Assembly (NCBI GenBank): GCA_002428445.1
Contig: DIWJ01000012.1
Span: 98,467 to 162,466, forward strand
Reading direction: 5' to 3'
Length of the DNA: 64,000 nucleotides
DNA from: Syntrophaceae bacterium UBA6109
Lineage (GTDB): Bacteria > Desulfobacterota > Syntrophia > Syntrophales > UBA6109
Below the pieces are notes generated by a model. That model saw only the letters and a program-made list of their open reading frames with translations. It was not told where the DNA came from and did no database searches. The number at the start of each line of letters is the position of its first letter. The first letter of the stretch is position 1. The translations under genes and the position numbers were made by a program. Of this stretch, positions 51,266 to 60,612 are shown one piece after another.

Positions 51266-52882
51266 TTATTCGAGCCCCGTGATCCTCACGTCCCGGGGGT
51301 AGGCGACGCTGAACTTGACCTTCAGGCTCTTCTTTTCTCCTTTGGCAAGCTTCAGGTCCCAGGCAAGAATGCCGTCTTCGGAAATCTTCGCCTCCCCTTT
51401 TCCCGGCGATTCGATCTCCACCTTGATCTTTTCGTTGCGCGATACCGGCGCATTGTCATTCAGCGTCAGGGAAATCTCGCGATCCTTCCCATTGAGGAGA
51501 TCGATGCCGTATTCGTACTGGATCCGAATGTCTCTGGTGAAGGCGCCGGCCGATTCGGTGAACTTCCTGAGAAGTTTCTTCTCCATCTTGATTCCCTCGT
51601 CGACGCCGAGGGAGAGGGTCATCTCTTCGCCCGGAAGGATCGTCTTCCCCACCGATGCCGTGCCGACCATTCTCTCGTCCAGAAAAATGCTGATCGGCCC
51701 CTCGATGAGAGGAAACGCGAAGGGATTCTTGAGGTCCGCCCTGAGGTAGGCATATTTGGACAACTTCGGTACACCGTAATAATTGAATTTCGCTTCTCTG
51801 CCCGCGGAAGCGATCAGGATCTTGTGGGGCTGACGGTCCGACGGCACATCCACTTTCCGCGGCAGCGCAAAGCTGAATGAACTCGCCTCTGCCTTCACCT
51901 GCGGCTGTTCATAGCCGCCCTCTTGCGCCGCCTCGCTTCTTCTTTCCATCTCCAGCATCATCGGCCGCAACTCATCGGCATCCTTTCTCGAGACGGATTT
52001 CCGCGCCGCGGGCCTCGGCTGATAGACATCGACAAGCCATGGCTGCAGTTCCGGCGGGGTGCCGTAGACAAAGGGCTTTGCCGTCGAGATCTCCATGTCG
52101 ACGTTCTTCCAGTCTTCCCCCGTCGACTGGCTCAGGGTTGCATAGCAGTCGATGTCAACCTTCGCGCCGGAGTCCGCGCGAACATCGTAGGTCGGAAACC
52201 AGCCCGCCCCGTTCACCATGTAGGAAAAAACCATGACGGCCTGCCGGACCTCGTTCTGCGCAAAGGCGGAAACGACGATGCTCTTGCTTTCCTCTTTCGC
52301 AGAGGTCAGGCCCTTCAACTCCCGTTCGACCGCCTTTTTTTCTTCCTGCAGCTTCTTCAGCCGCGTTTCGGCTTTTGCGATCTCGCCGTAGTTTTCCGAC
52401 AGCGACCTGGCGACGAACTTCACATGCGCATCGACTTCCGCCGGGGTCACCTTCTGATTCTGCGGGAACGGCACGATCTTCTTCAGGAGTTCGATGGCGC
52501 TGTTCAGGACGGCGGCGTCATTCGCCGCCGCCTTCATCCGCTCTTCGATGTCTTCGAGCCGCCGCTTCAGTTTTTCCGTTTTTTCCTGAGACGTCTTCGA
52601 AAGAAAGGTCTTTTCGACCTTCACATCGGCGATCTTGACGCCCGTACCGCCCGACAGGCTTGCCTGCACGGAGGCATCCACCATGCCGGCCGTAAGGCCC
52701 GATATCCGGATGACGTTCTGACCCTTCGACACGGAAAAGACCGCCTGCTTCCGGATCATCGCGCTGTCGGGATAGACGACGATGTTCCGGATGGACGACG
52801 CCGGTTCGGTCTCGGCGGCGGATGCGGGAACTCCCCAGAAAAAAACGACACACAGGAAAACTGCAAACAGGTTCCGCTTCAT
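51266..52882 (-). CDS. Exported DUF4139/DUF4140 protein (mucoidy inhibitor A-like)
   Basis: 538 residues from ATG 52882 (AGGAGG at the right distance; an ATG two codons earlier is too close). Signal peptide to about residue 23 (FFWGVPASA). The N-terminal DUF4140 domain (VVYPDSAMIRKQAVFSVSKGQNVIRISGL, in family register), a coiled coil (~95-185, KTEKLKRRLEDIEERMKAAAND and AETRLKKLQEEKKAVERELKG) and the C-terminal DUF4139 beta domain (VFSYMVNGAGWFPTYDVRAD, LNDNAPVSRNEKI). The family is widespread, envelope-associated and of undefined function. Confidence 0.87.
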   Translation of the reverse strand: MKRNLFAVFLCVVFFWGVPASAAETEPASSIRNIVVYPDSAMIRKQAVFSVSKGQNVIRISGLTAGMVDASVQASLSGGTGVKIADVKVEKTFLSKTSQEKTEKLKRRLEDIEERMKAAANDAAVLNSAIELLKKIVPFPQNQKVTPAEVDAHVKFVARSLSENYGEIAKAETRLKKLQEEKKAVERELKGLTSAKEESKSIVVSAFAQNEVRQAVMVFSYMVNGAGWFPTYDVRADSGAKVDIDCYATLSQSTGEDWKNVDMEISTAKPFVYGTPPELQPWLVDVYQPRPAARKSVSRKDADELRPMMLEMERRSEAAQEGGYEQPQVKAEASSFSFALPRKVDVPSDRQPHKILIASAGREAKFNYYGVPKLSKYAYLRADLKNPFAFPLIEGPISIFLDERMVGTASVGKTILPGEEMTLSLGVDEGIKMEKKLLRKFTESAGAFTRDIRIQYEYGIDLLNGKDREISLTLNDNAPVSRNEKIKVEIESPGKGEAKISEDGILAWDLKLAKGEKKSLKVKFSVAYPRDVRITGLE

Positions 52883-52928
52883 GATCATGCCTCCTTGCGG
52901 CAGTGGATTTCTCATCAAACCTCGCACA

Positions 52929-53396
52929 TCATCGCTTCGTCCCGGCTCTTCCCTTCGGCGCCTTCACGCGGAACAGGGAAGAGAAGGTTGCCGTCTTGAC
53001 ACCGGCCTCGTCGAAGATCTGCGCCTCTCCCCGGATTGTCCGGTCGTCCTCCCGGACCGCGGCGGCGACGGCCCGGACCACGCCGCTCCTGACCGGCGCA
53101 TGGAATTTCAACGAGAGTTCCACGGTGACGAAATGGGTCCCCTCGGGAAGGATGCTCTTGATGGCCATGGCGGCGGCGGTGTCCGCCAGGCCCGTGATGG
53201 CGCCGCCGTGCATCAGCCCCTTGCCCTGCGCCAGCTTCACGGTAAACGGCATGGAGAGGACGGCCCTGCCGTCCGCCGCTTCCTCGATCTTCATGCCCAG
53301 GTATTCCTCAAAGGGGGCGCGGGCGATCCATCCGGGCAGCGCGAAGGGCAGCTCTCCCCGCTTCGGCATCGTTTGTTCGTACATCGCTTCGTACAT
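52929..53396 (-). CDS. PaaI-type hot-dog thioesterase
   Basis: 155 residues from ATG 53396 (AGGAGG eight bases upstream). Hot-dog fold with MKIEEAADGRAVLSMPFTV, the catalytic-loop GLMHGGAITGLADTAAAMAI, and THFVTVELSLKFHAPVRSG. Family members hydrolyse acyl-CoA, for example phenylacetyl- or hydroxyphenylacetyl-CoA. Substrate is unspecified. It lies between the DUF4139 gene and the hydroxylase gene on the same strand, 46 bp upstream of the former. Confidence 0.87.
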   Translation of the reverse strand: MYEAMYEQTMPKRGELPFALPGWIARAPFEEYLGMKIEEAADGRAVLSMPFTVKLAQGKGLMHGGAITGLADTAAAMAIKSILPEGTHFVTVELSLKFHAPVRSGVVRAVAAAVREDDRTIRGEAQIFDEAGVKTATFSSLFRVKAPKGRAGTKR

Positions 53397-53455
53397 GGGA
53401 AAAACCTCCTGCATCAACGCAAACTTTCAAGCATGCGGGCAGCCGCCGGAATCGA

Positions 53456-54280
53456 TCAGGGAACCTTCCCTTTCACGAACGGCGTCGCCAGCATTTGCGG
53501 CAGCCGGGAGTATCGGACATCGAAGAATTCCCCGACGCCGATCGTCATCCCATCGTGCCCCGCCGCGGGCTGGGCGCGGTAGGTCCCGAACAGGCGATCC
53601 CACCAGGGAATGCTGAAGCCGTAATTGTTGTTCCCCTCCTTCACGATGATCGAATGGTGGACGCGGTGCATGTCCGGCGTGATGACGAAGAGCCGCAGGA
53701 CCGCATCGACCGCCGCCGGCAGGCGCAGGTTGCCATGGTTGAACAGGGACATGCCGTTGAGGACCAGCTCGAAGATCAGCACCGAGATCGCCGGGGCGCC
53801 GGCAGCGGCAACCACCGCCATTTTGATCGACTCCGAGAGCAGAATCTCCAGCGGGTGGAACCGCACGCCCGTCGTGACGTCGACATCGAGGTCCGTGTGG
53901 TGCATCCGGTGGAGCCTCCAGAGGACGCCCACCTTGTGAAGGAGGACATGCTGGCCGTAGATCGCAAGATCCAGGACGACGATGCCCGCGGGGATGGAAA
54001 ACCATGGCGGGACATGGAGAAGATTCAGCAGGCCGTATCCCCTCTCGGCGCATACGACGGCGACGCCCAGCGGCAGGAGGGGAAAGAACAGCCGCACGCT
54101 GACGGCATTGATCACAGAAACCAGCAGATTGTTCAGCCAGCGGAGCCTCCTCCCTACCCTTGCCCGGCGCCGCGGCGAGAAGAACTCCCAGAGGCCGACG
54201 CCCGCGAGGATGAGGCAGAAGAAACCCGACCTCACGTAGGCTTCAAGAGGCAGGAGATTCGAGGGCACAGTCATGATCAT
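53456..54280 (-). CDS. Fatty acid hydroxylase/sterol desaturase-superfamily membrane protein
   Basis: 274 residues from ATG 54280, which overlaps the arsS stop (ATGA). Four or so membrane segments and the His-rich di-iron clusters of the family: HVLLH, HRMHHTD, and HRVHHS, plus NHGN. Homologues insert OH or double bonds into lipids using O2 or act on alkyl-ether lipids (alkylglycerol monooxygenase-like). Translational coupling to an arsenosugar-type radical SAM gene is unusual and suggests a lipid-linked product. For an anaerobe, an O2-dependent enzyme is odd; an O2-independent role cannot be excluded. Confidence 0.85.
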   Translation of the reverse strand: MIMTVPSNLLPLEAYVRSGFFCLILAGVGLWEFFSPRRRARVGRRLRWLNNLLVSVINAVSVRLFFPLLPLGVAVVCAERGYGLLNLLHVPPWFSIPAGIVVLDLAIYGQHVLLHKVGVLWRLHRMHHTDLDVDVTTGVRFHPLEILLSESIKMAVVAAAGAPAISVLIFELVLNGMSLFNHGNLRLPAAVDAVLRLFVITPDMHRVHHSIIVKEGNNNYGFSIPWWDRLFGTYRAQPAAGHDGMTIGVGEFFDVRYSRLPQMLATPFVKGKVP

Positions 54281-55260
54281 CGATCTTCCCGAGGGGATAC
54301 GGAAGGCGGCGCCAGCGATCCCGAACAGGATGATCCGGAACCCGCGGTGCAGCCGAAACAGTGAGTCCCCGTCACGACGGACCGGCGCGCCAGCCGGTCG
54401 AATCTCATCGCCGCCAGGGTATTCGGGGAACCGTGATTGACGGGCATCCCGAGGGCCAGATTGAAGTCGCAGTCGTAGAGGCGCCCGTCCCAATCGACAC
54501 TGATCTGTCGGAGGCACATGAGATGGCCGAGCGTCGCCGGGTTGAAGGCATCCTTCAGGAGCTTCAGATAGGCGTCCCTCTCCCCTTCTCTTTTCAACTG
54601 CCGCCGGAACCGGCCGATGGGCATGTTGGTCAGGATGAGCAACCGGCTGAAGCGGACGCCGAAGCGCTTCCCGAGCTCCTCCCGGTAGACCGCCTCCAGT
54701 TCCGCCTGCTGCGGCGGGAGGAAGGAGCCTCCGGGGTTGAAGACGAGGTCCAGGGGCAGGCCCTCCTCGAGGCCGTAGCCGGCCCCGTTGAGGAGGCGGA
54801 GTGCAGCGATGGATCGCTCATGGACTCCGGGGCCGCGCTGCTGATCGACGTTCTCCTTCTCATAGCAGGGAAGCGATCCGACCAGGGAGACGCGCAGGTC
54901 CCTGAAAAAGGGGACCAGGTCGGACAGCGGCGGTTCGACGAGATTGGTCAGGTTCGTCCGCACCTGTACGGGATGGCCCTTCGCGCAGAGCTTCTCCAGG
55001 AAGGTCCGAAAGCGCGGATGAAGTTCCGGCGAGCCCCCGGTGATGTCGACCCGTTCGAAGGTGCGGCCGCCGATCGCGGCGAGAATTTCCTCCATCACCG
55101 CCTGCGTCATCTGTTCACGGCGCGACGGCGAGCATTCCAGATGGCAGTGCCCGCAGGACAGGTTGCAGTAGCGCCCGAGGTTGATCTGCAGGATACGGAC
55201 ATCCTTGCAGACGAGCCCTTCCGGCAGGTTCTCGCGGATCTTGCGATCGAAATCATTCAT
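54277..55260 (-). CDS. arsS: ArsS-type radical SAM protein (arsenosugar biosynthesis family)
   Basis: 327 residues from ATG 55260 (AAGGAAG upstream). The radical SAM cluster is CNLSCGHCHLECSP; TGGSPELHPRF and RTNLTNL follow. The DUF3641 C-terminal part has LTNMPIGRF, CLRQISVDWDGRLYDCDFN, and HCFGCTAGSGSSCSG, the diagnostic Cys-rich tail. Cyanobacterial ArsS works after the methyltransferase ArsM in arsenosugar synthesis; no arsM is visible here. Some family members carry Sec in this tail, but this one has Cys throughout. It is coupled to the hydroxylase gene and follows a flavoprotein gene. Confidence 0.87.
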   Translation of the reverse strand: MNDFDRKIRENLPEGLVCKDVRILQINLGRYCNLSCGHCHLECSPSRREQMTQAVMEEILAAIGGRTFERVDITGGSPELHPRFRTFLEKLCAKGHPVQVRTNLTNLVEPPLSDLVPFFRDLRVSLVGSLPCYEKENVDQQRGPGVHERSIAALRLLNGAGYGLEEGLPLDLVFNPGGSFLPPQQAELEAVYREELGKRFGVRFSRLLILTNMPIGRFRRQLKREGERDAYLKLLKDAFNPATLGHLMCLRQISVDWDGRLYDCDFNLALGMPVNHGSPNTLAAMRFDRLARRSVVTGTHCFGCTAGSGSSCSGSLAPPSVSPREDR

Positions 55261-55325
55261 GTGCAACGGTGTCTTCCTTTTCGGCGGCATTTTCGATGGC
55301 CCGCGGCGCCTCGAAACGCTGCATT

Positions 55326-56777
55326 TTAACACGCCCTCCCCTTGAGTTGAAACATGAAGCGCAGCAGGCTCTTCGTCCTTTCGCTGAAGATCTTCCCGGC
55401 GAAGAAGCTTCCGGCGGCGCGCTTCGAAATCTCCGCCAGCGTCGGATAGACATGCACGGCGCTCGCGATCTTCGACAACCGGACCCCCGCGAACATGGCG
55501 AGAATCCATTCGTGGATGATCTCGCCGGCATGGGCCCCCATGATCTGGCACCCGAGGAGAGCCCCGCCGGGGCTGAGGAGGAGCTTGATCTTTCCCAGGG
55601 TCTCCCCTTCGGCCAGCGCCCGGTCGTTGGCCTCGAAGGGCTCCTCCCGGACCAGGTATTCGATGCCCTCCTTGCGGGCCCGTTTCTCATTGAGGCCGAT
55701 GCTCGCCACTTCCGGGTCGGTATAGGTGCACCAGCCCACCTTGCCGTAGTCCACCTTCCTCGGCAGATGAAGGATCGCATTGGCGAGGGCGATGCCCGCC
55801 TCGTACCCCGCGACATGGGTGAAGGGAAACTGCCCGTTCACGTCGCCGCAGGCGTAGATGTGCCGGATGTTGGTCCGCAGCCGCCCGTCCGCGGGAATAC
55901 CCCGCGCCGTGACCTGAACCCCGGCTGCATCGAGACCCAGTCCGCCGATGTTCGGCTTGCGCCCCGTTGCCACCAGAAGTGCGTCGGCTTCGATGTCCCG
56001 CGTCTCGCCCTCCCCCGCTGCGGACGCAACGGTCAGAAGGATCGTGGAGCCCCGCATCCGCGCCCGGACGGCCTTCGTCGAGACATGAATTTCCACGCCC
56101 TCCGCCTCCAGTCTCTTCCGGAGGAGATCGGCCAGATCGGCGTCCTCGGGTCCGAGGATCTGGTCCAGGAATTCCACGACGATCACCTTGGACCCGAGCC
56201 GCCCGAAGGCCTGGGCGATCTCGAGGCCGATCGGCCCTCCCCCCAGGACGAGAAGGCGCGGCGGCAGCACCCTCTGGGAGAAGACCGTTTCGTTGGTCCA
56301 GAAAGGCACATCGCGCAGCCCTTCCACGGGAGGGACCGCGGGGCTCGACCCCGTGGCGACGATCCACTTTCCGGCGGAAATCCGTCTGCCGTCCAGGACG
56401 ACAACGTGCTCGTCGGCAAAGGCCGCTTCACCGAAGAGCACTTCCGCCCCGAGCGAGCAGAAGCGTTCCTTCGAATCGACTTTCTGGATTCTTTCGATGA
56501 CGGCATGGACGCGGTCCATCACGGCGCCCAGGTCCACCGGCGGAAGCGCCGGCGCCGGCAGACCGAACTCCCGGGACCGTTTCACCAGCGACCAGACGGA
56601 CGCCGTCCGGATAAGCGTCTTGGAAGGCACGCACCCGAAATGGAGGCAGTCGCCTCCCAGCTGCGCCGATTTCTCGATCAGGATCGTTTTCGCGCCGAAC
56701 TGCGCACCGCCGGCCGCCGCCGTGAGGCCGGCAGCCCCGCCGCCGAGGATTCCCAGGTCGTAATCGAAGCGTGCCAT
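55326..56777 (-). CDS. FAD-dependent disulfide oxidoreductase, mercuric-reductase/LpdA-like
   Basis: 483 residues from ATG 56777. FAD-binding GGGAAGLTAAAGGAQFG, redox disulfide GGDCLHFGCVPSK, NAD(P)-binding LVLGGGPIGLEIAQAFG, central IVATGSSPAVPP, ACGDVNG (FAD ribityl), and the dimer-interface VHVYPTLAEI. The C-terminus has one Cys (GRAC) and lacks the CC pair and N-terminal HMA domain needed by true MerA, so Hg reduction is doubtful. The same flavoprotein type recurs next to arsS in many genomes. It probably supplies electrons to, or acts in, the same pathway. Confidence 0.87.
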   Translation of the reverse strand: MARFDYDLGILGGGAAGLTAAAGGAQFGAKTILIEKSAQLGGDCLHFGCVPSKTLIRTASVWSLVKRSREFGLPAPALPPVDLGAVMDRVHAVIERIQKVDSKERFCSLGAEVLFGEAAFADEHVVVLDGRRISAGKWIVATGSSPAVPPVEGLRDVPFWTNETVFSQRVLPPRLLVLGGGPIGLEIAQAFGRLGSKVIVVEFLDQILGPEDADLADLLRKRLEAEGVEIHVSTKAVRARMRGSTILLTVASAAGEGETRDIEADALLVATGRKPNIGGLGLDAAGVQVTARGIPADGRLRTNIRHIYACGDVNGQFPFTHVAGYEAGIALANAILHLPRKVDYGKVGWCTYTDPEVASIGLNEKRARKEGIEYLVREEPFEANDRALAEGETLGKIKLLLSPGGALLGCQIMGAHAGEIIHEWILAMFAGVRLSKIASAVHVYPTLAEISKRAAGSFFAGKIFSERTKSLLRFMFQLKGRAC

Positions 56778-56826
56778 GCCCGTCACCCCGTTCTCTTCGC
56801 TGAAAAATCCGCGCGGCGCCCCGCCC

Positions 56827-59499
56827 TCAGTGCGCCTCGTCCCAGTTGCGGCCGGAGGAGATGTCCACCCGGAGAGGTACGCTGAGACGAATCACGTCCT
56901 CCATCTCCTTCTTCACGATCGCCATCACTTCCGCCTGCTCTTCCGCCGGCGCCTCGAAAACGAGTTCGTCGTGAACCTGGAGGATCATGGCGGTCCGCAG
57001 TTTCTTCCGCGCGAAGATCCCGGAGATGTTGACCATCGCCACCTTGATGAGATCGGCGGCCGTCCCCTGGATGGGGGCGTTGATCGCCGTCCGCTCCGCA
57101 AACTGCCGCACCGCGGCATTGGGGGACTTGATCTCCGGGATATAGCGTCTGCGCGCGAGCAGGGTCTCGACGTAGCCGTTCTTCCGGGCACATTCCAGGA
57201 GCCCGTCGAGATAGGCCCGCACCGCCGCGTACTTGGCGAAGTAGCCGTCGATATACGTCTGCGCCAGCTTCTGGGAGACACCCAGCTCCTTGGCGAGCCC
57301 GAAGGGGCTCATCCCGTAGAGAATGCCGAAATTGATCACCTTCGCCTGGCGGCGCATGTCGGCGTTGACCATCTCCGGAAAGACGCCGAAGACGTCCGAG
57401 GCGGTCCGGCTGTGGATGTCCTCGCCGGATTCGAACGCGTTGATCAGGGTCTCGTCCCGGGACAGGTGCGCCAGGACGCGGAGTTCGATCTGCGAGTAAT
57501 CGGCCGAGACCAGGAGCCAGCCCTCCGGAGCAATGAAGGTCTGGCGGATCCGCTTCCCCTCGAGCGTGCGGATGGGGATGTTCTGGAGATTGGGGTTGCT
57601 GCTCGAAAGCCGCCCCGTCGCCGTCGCCGTCTGGTTGAAGGAGGTGTGGACGCGGCCCGTCACCGGGTGCACCATCTGCGGCAGAGCGTCGATGTAGGTC
57701 GTCTTGAGCTTCATCAGGCTGCGGTACGCCAGGATCTCGGCGGGGAGTTCATGACCCCTCGCCAGCGACGCGAGGACCTCCACGTCCGTCGAATAGCCGT
57801 CTTTTGTCTTCTTGCCCTTGGCCAGCCGGAGTTTTTCGAAGAGGATGACCTGGAGCTGCTTGGGGGAGTTGATGTTGAAGCGCTCCCCGGCCAGGCGGTA
57901 GATCTTCTCCTCGGACATCGACAGCAGCTGCGCCGTCTCCTGCGACATGTCCTTCAGGATCGCCGTGTCCAGGAGGACGCCCTTTTTCTCCATCGCGGCG
58001 AGGATGGAAACGAGCGGCATCTCCACTTCCGTGAAGAGGTCTCCGAAACCCCCGTCCCGCACCTGCTCCGAAAGAAGGGGCGCCAGGGCGAGGACCGCGT
58101 CGGCCCTCCGGCATGCGTAAGGTCTCATCGTCTCGACCGGGACGGCCCCCATGGGGACGGCCTTCGCGCCGCTGCCGGCGATCTCTTTCGCCGCAGCGAC
58201 CTCCCGGCCGAGGGACTCCCGCGCGATGTCGGAAAGATCGAAGCCGTGGTGCGAAGGGTTGAGAAGATAGGCGGCCACCATCGTGTCGCATTGCAGGCCC
58301 GCAAGGTCGATGCCCGCGTTTCCCAGCGCCAGGAGCGCGCTTTTCAGGTCGTGGCCGTACTTGGCGACGCCCCCGTCCGCGAGGACCGGCCCCAGCAGCG
58401 CGCGCACCCTTTCGAGCGGCATCCCTTCCGTGACGCCGGAAGGGAACGGGACATACGAGGAGCGGCCGCGCTCGGTGCAGAGGGCGATCCCCACCGGCAG
58501 CGCCTTCATCGCGCCCTCGCCTTCCAGGATGACATCGAGGGCCAATTTCCCGGCCTTCCGCAGTTCCCCGGCCAGAGCCTCCAGATCCCCGGCGGTTCCG
58601 ACAAGCCGGTAATCCCCCTCCAGCGCCGTTTCGCGGATCCTCAGCTCCTGCAGCAGGGACGAAAACTCGAATTCCTTGAAGAGGGCCTTCAGCGCCTCCG
58701 GATCCGGGCCGGTGTACCGGCAGGCCTCGAGGTCGAAGGAGAAATCGGCGTTCGTCCGGATCGTGGCGAGATCACGGCTCATCCGCGCCTGGTCGGCGAA
58801 CTTTTCCAGGGCCTCCTTTGCCCGCCCGTTCTTCACCTTGTCGATGTTCTGCAGGATCGCCTCCAGCGATCCGAATTCCTCGATCAGGCGGAGGGCGTTC
58901 TTGGGCCCGATGCCGGGGACGCCGGGGATGTTGTCGGAGACGTCGCCCGTCAGTCCGAGGATGTCGGCGACCTTGTCGGGCCCGACGCCGAATTTTTCGC
59001 GTACGGCCTCGGCATCGTAGGTCTTGCCCTTCATCGTGTCGATCATCGAGACGTTCCCGGAGATGAGCTGCATCATGTCCTTGTCGCCGGAGACGATGAC
59101 GACCTGCAACCCCTCGCCGGCGTAGCGGGTGGCCAGCGTGCCGATGATGTCGTCCGCCTCGATGCCCTCCTGTTCGAGCACGGGGATGGAGAATCCGCGT
59201 ACGACGTCCTTGACGAAGCGGATCTGGGGAATCAGCGCATCGGGCGTGGCCTTCCGCGTAGCCTTGTAGCCGTCGAAGGCCTCGTGCCGGAAGGTCGGTC
59301 CCTTCAGGTCGAAGGCGACGGCGATGCAGTACGGTTCGTGCTCCTTCAGGAGACGGATCAGCATCGTCGTGAAGCCGTAGATGGCGTTGGTCGGAAAGCC
59401 CTTGGAGTTCGACAGTTCCGGGATCGCGTAGAACGCGCGGTACAGGTAATTGTTCCCGTCGACGATGTAGAAGGCGGGCTTCTTCGCTGGGTCGGTCAT
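56827..59499 (-). CDS. polA: DNA polymerase I
   Basis: 890 residues. The 5'-3' exonuclease (~1-295) has FYIVDGNNYLYRAFYA, GIEADDIIGTLA, SGDKDMMQL and GVPGIGPKNALRLI. A middle 3'-5' exonuclease-like domain (~310-480) has lost its acidic residues: LALDVILEG replaces the DxE motif and YACRRAD replaces YxxxD, so proofreading is probably absent. The polymerase domain carries motif A SADYSQIELRVLAHLS, motif B RRQAKVINFGILYGMS and motif C LQVHDELVFEA. It is used in Okazaki-fragment maturation and repair. The gene is monocistronic and 49 bp from the flavoprotein gene. Confidence 0.95.
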   Translation of the reverse strand: MTDPAKKPAFYIVDGNNYLYRAFYAIPELSNSKGFPTNAIYGFTTMLIRLLKEHEPYCIAVAFDLKGPTFRHEAFDGYKATRKATPDALIPQIRFVKDVVRGFSIPVLEQEGIEADDIIGTLATRYAGEGLQVVIVSGDKDMMQLISGNVSMIDTMKGKTYDAEAVREKFGVGPDKVADILGLTGDVSDNIPGVPGIGPKNALRLIEEFGSLEAILQNIDKVKNGRAKEALEKFADQARMSRDLATIRTNADFSFDLEACRYTGPDPEALKALFKEFEFSSLLQELRIRETALEGDYRLVGTAGDLEALAGELRKAGKLALDVILEGEGAMKALPVGIALCTERGRSSYVPFPSGVTEGMPLERVRALLGPVLADGGVAKYGHDLKSALLALGNAGIDLAGLQCDTMVAAYLLNPSHHGFDLSDIARESLGREVAAAKEIAGSGAKAVPMGAVPVETMRPYACRRADAVLALAPLLSEQVRDGGFGDLFTEVEMPLVSILAAMEKKGVLLDTAILKDMSQETAQLLSMSEEKIYRLAGERFNINSPKQLQVILFEKLRLAKGKKTKDGYSTDVEVLASLARGHELPAEILAYRSLMKLKTTYIDALPQMVHPVTGRVHTSFNQTATATGRLSSSNPNLQNIPIRTLEGKRIRQTFIAPEGWLLVSADYSQIELRVLAHLSRDETLINAFESGEDIHSRTASDVFGVFPEMVNADMRRQAKVINFGILYGMSPFGLAKELGVSQKLAQTYIDGYFAKYAAVRAYLDGLLECARKNGYVETLLARRRYIPEIKSPNAAVRQFAERTAINAPIQGTAADLIKVAMVNISGIFARKKLRTAMILQVHDELVFEAPAEEQAEVMAIVKKEMEDVIRLSVPLRVDISSGRNWDEAH

Positions 59500-59573
59500 G
59501 ATGAATTTTTCGCTTTCTTCATTTTCATTTTGTCACCCGCGCCGCCGCTTCCGCGGGAATAGCAGAGAGTAAA

Positions 59574-59630
59574 GCGGCAATGGCGAAGGCAAAAGGCCCC
59601 CTGTTGTCACCCCCCCCCGAAAGCGGGGGC
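59574..59630. repeat. Intergenic repeat, inverted copy of 61364-61418
   Basis: Over ~50 bp this segment (AATGGCGAAGGCAAAAGG, then CCCCCTGTTGTCACCCCC) matches the reverse complement of 61364-61418 with few differences. It includes the CCCCCGCTTTCGCGGG palindrome. It lies between polA and the DUF4384 gene and could double as a terminator. Confidence 0.75.
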
Positions 59631-59644
59631 GGGAAGAACTGCCT

Positions 59645-60493
59645 TTATTTTTCGATCGTGTACACCATCTGCGCCTGGGCCCAATCGGCGGGATCGATGG
59701 CGTTGAGGCGCCGGACAAGGTCGCTGACGAGGCCCGTGGACCGCGAATCGTACACCTTGAACATCCCCTCCTGGAATCCCAGCGGGATGAGGTCTTCTTT
59801 CTCCTTCGTGGCGATGATCTTGATCCTTTCCTCCGCAATCTTCCCCTTGTGGCCGGGCAGGAGCATCGCCTTGAGGCGGATGGGGCTGCCGGCGGGAGGA
59901 AATTCGTAGGTCTGGTCCGCCTTGACAAGATTCTCCCGCTGCTGCGCATTCGGAAAGAGCAGGGTCACGGAGTCGTCGGCGGCGACGGAAAAGAGATAGA
60001 CGTAGCAGTCGCGGCTGACCTTGTAGAAGATCCGGACCTCGTCTCCCTCTTTGAGCTCGGCCTTCGACAGGGTAACCTGAGCGGAAAAACCGCCGCCCTT
60101 CCCGGGATAAGTGGGCTCGACACGCGCACGGATCCTGACCGTCCAGAGATTCTTTTCCTTGTCGTCCCATCCCTCGCCCAGGAGCTTTACCGTGGCGAGC
60201 TTGCCGCGCACGGAGGCGTAGATGAGGTCCTCGGCGACCTGGCTGTTGGAGACCAGCGTGTGCGATTTGATGAAGACCCCCACGGCCTGCTCGATCGCCT
60301 TCGCCTGCGCATCGCGCCTGGCCGCCTTCTTGATCTCGCTGAGCGTGTCGTTCTCCCCCAGATAGGCTTGCCCCGTTGCCTCGACCCAGACGCCCTTTTC
60401 GGCGGCGGCCGCCGCAAAAGAAGGCAGCAGGCACAGAGCCAGCAGAATCGCTGCTGCCAGGCTATGGCACCTGCGCAACATCAGTCCCTTCAT
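59645..60493 (-). CDS. Exported LPP20-like/DUF4384-domain protein
   Basis: 282 residues from ATG 60493, because GGAG lies six bases before it; four other upstream starts exist. Signal peptide HSLAAAILLALCLLPSFAAAA. The N-terminal region EATGQAYLGENDTLSEIKKAARRDAQAKAIEQAVGV is like LPP20/FlgT-type domains (in register, no motif beyond alpha-beta-beta), and the C-terminal domain GDEVRIFYKVSRDCYVYLFSVAADDSVTLLFPN is DUF4384. DUF4384 occurs in envelope-associated signalling proteins. Function is unknown. Confidence 0.78.
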   Translation of the reverse strand: MKGLMLRRCHSLAAAILLALCLLPSFAAAAAEKGVWVEATGQAYLGENDTLSEIKKAARRDAQAKAIEQAVGVFIKSHTLVSNSQVAEDLIYASVRGKLATVKLLGEGWDDKEKNLWTVRIRARVEPTYPGKGGGFSAQVTLSKAELKEGDEVRIFYKVSRDCYVYLFSVAADDSVTLLFPNAQQRENLVKADQTYEFPPAGSPIRLKAMLLPGHKGKIAEERIKIIATKEKEDLIPLGFQEGMFKVYDSRSTGLVSDLVRRLNAIDPADWAQAQMVYTIEK

Positions 60494-60612
60494 TCTCTTC
60501 TCCATCCCGTCTCTTTTCGCTCGTCCGCTGCCGTCATTGCGGCGTTTCCCTTCGCCCCGGCGTTTCCCATTCCTGCCGCGCCCGCCTTCCTCTTTGTCCT
60601 TCCCGAGCGGGC

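Noticed and set aside
54277..54290. Selenocysteine at the end of ArsS
   Set aside because: The TGA at the arsS end overlaps the next start, no homology continues beyond it, and the Cys-rich tail is complete before it.
55326..56777. True mercuric reductase (MerA)
   Set aside because: No N-terminal HMA domain and no C-terminal vicinal Cys pair; called a MerA-like flavoprotein only.
56776..59562. 928-codon plus-strand ORF antisense to polA
   Set aside because: Composition is Arg/Gly/Val/His-rich as expected for an antisense shadow; polA has all motifs.
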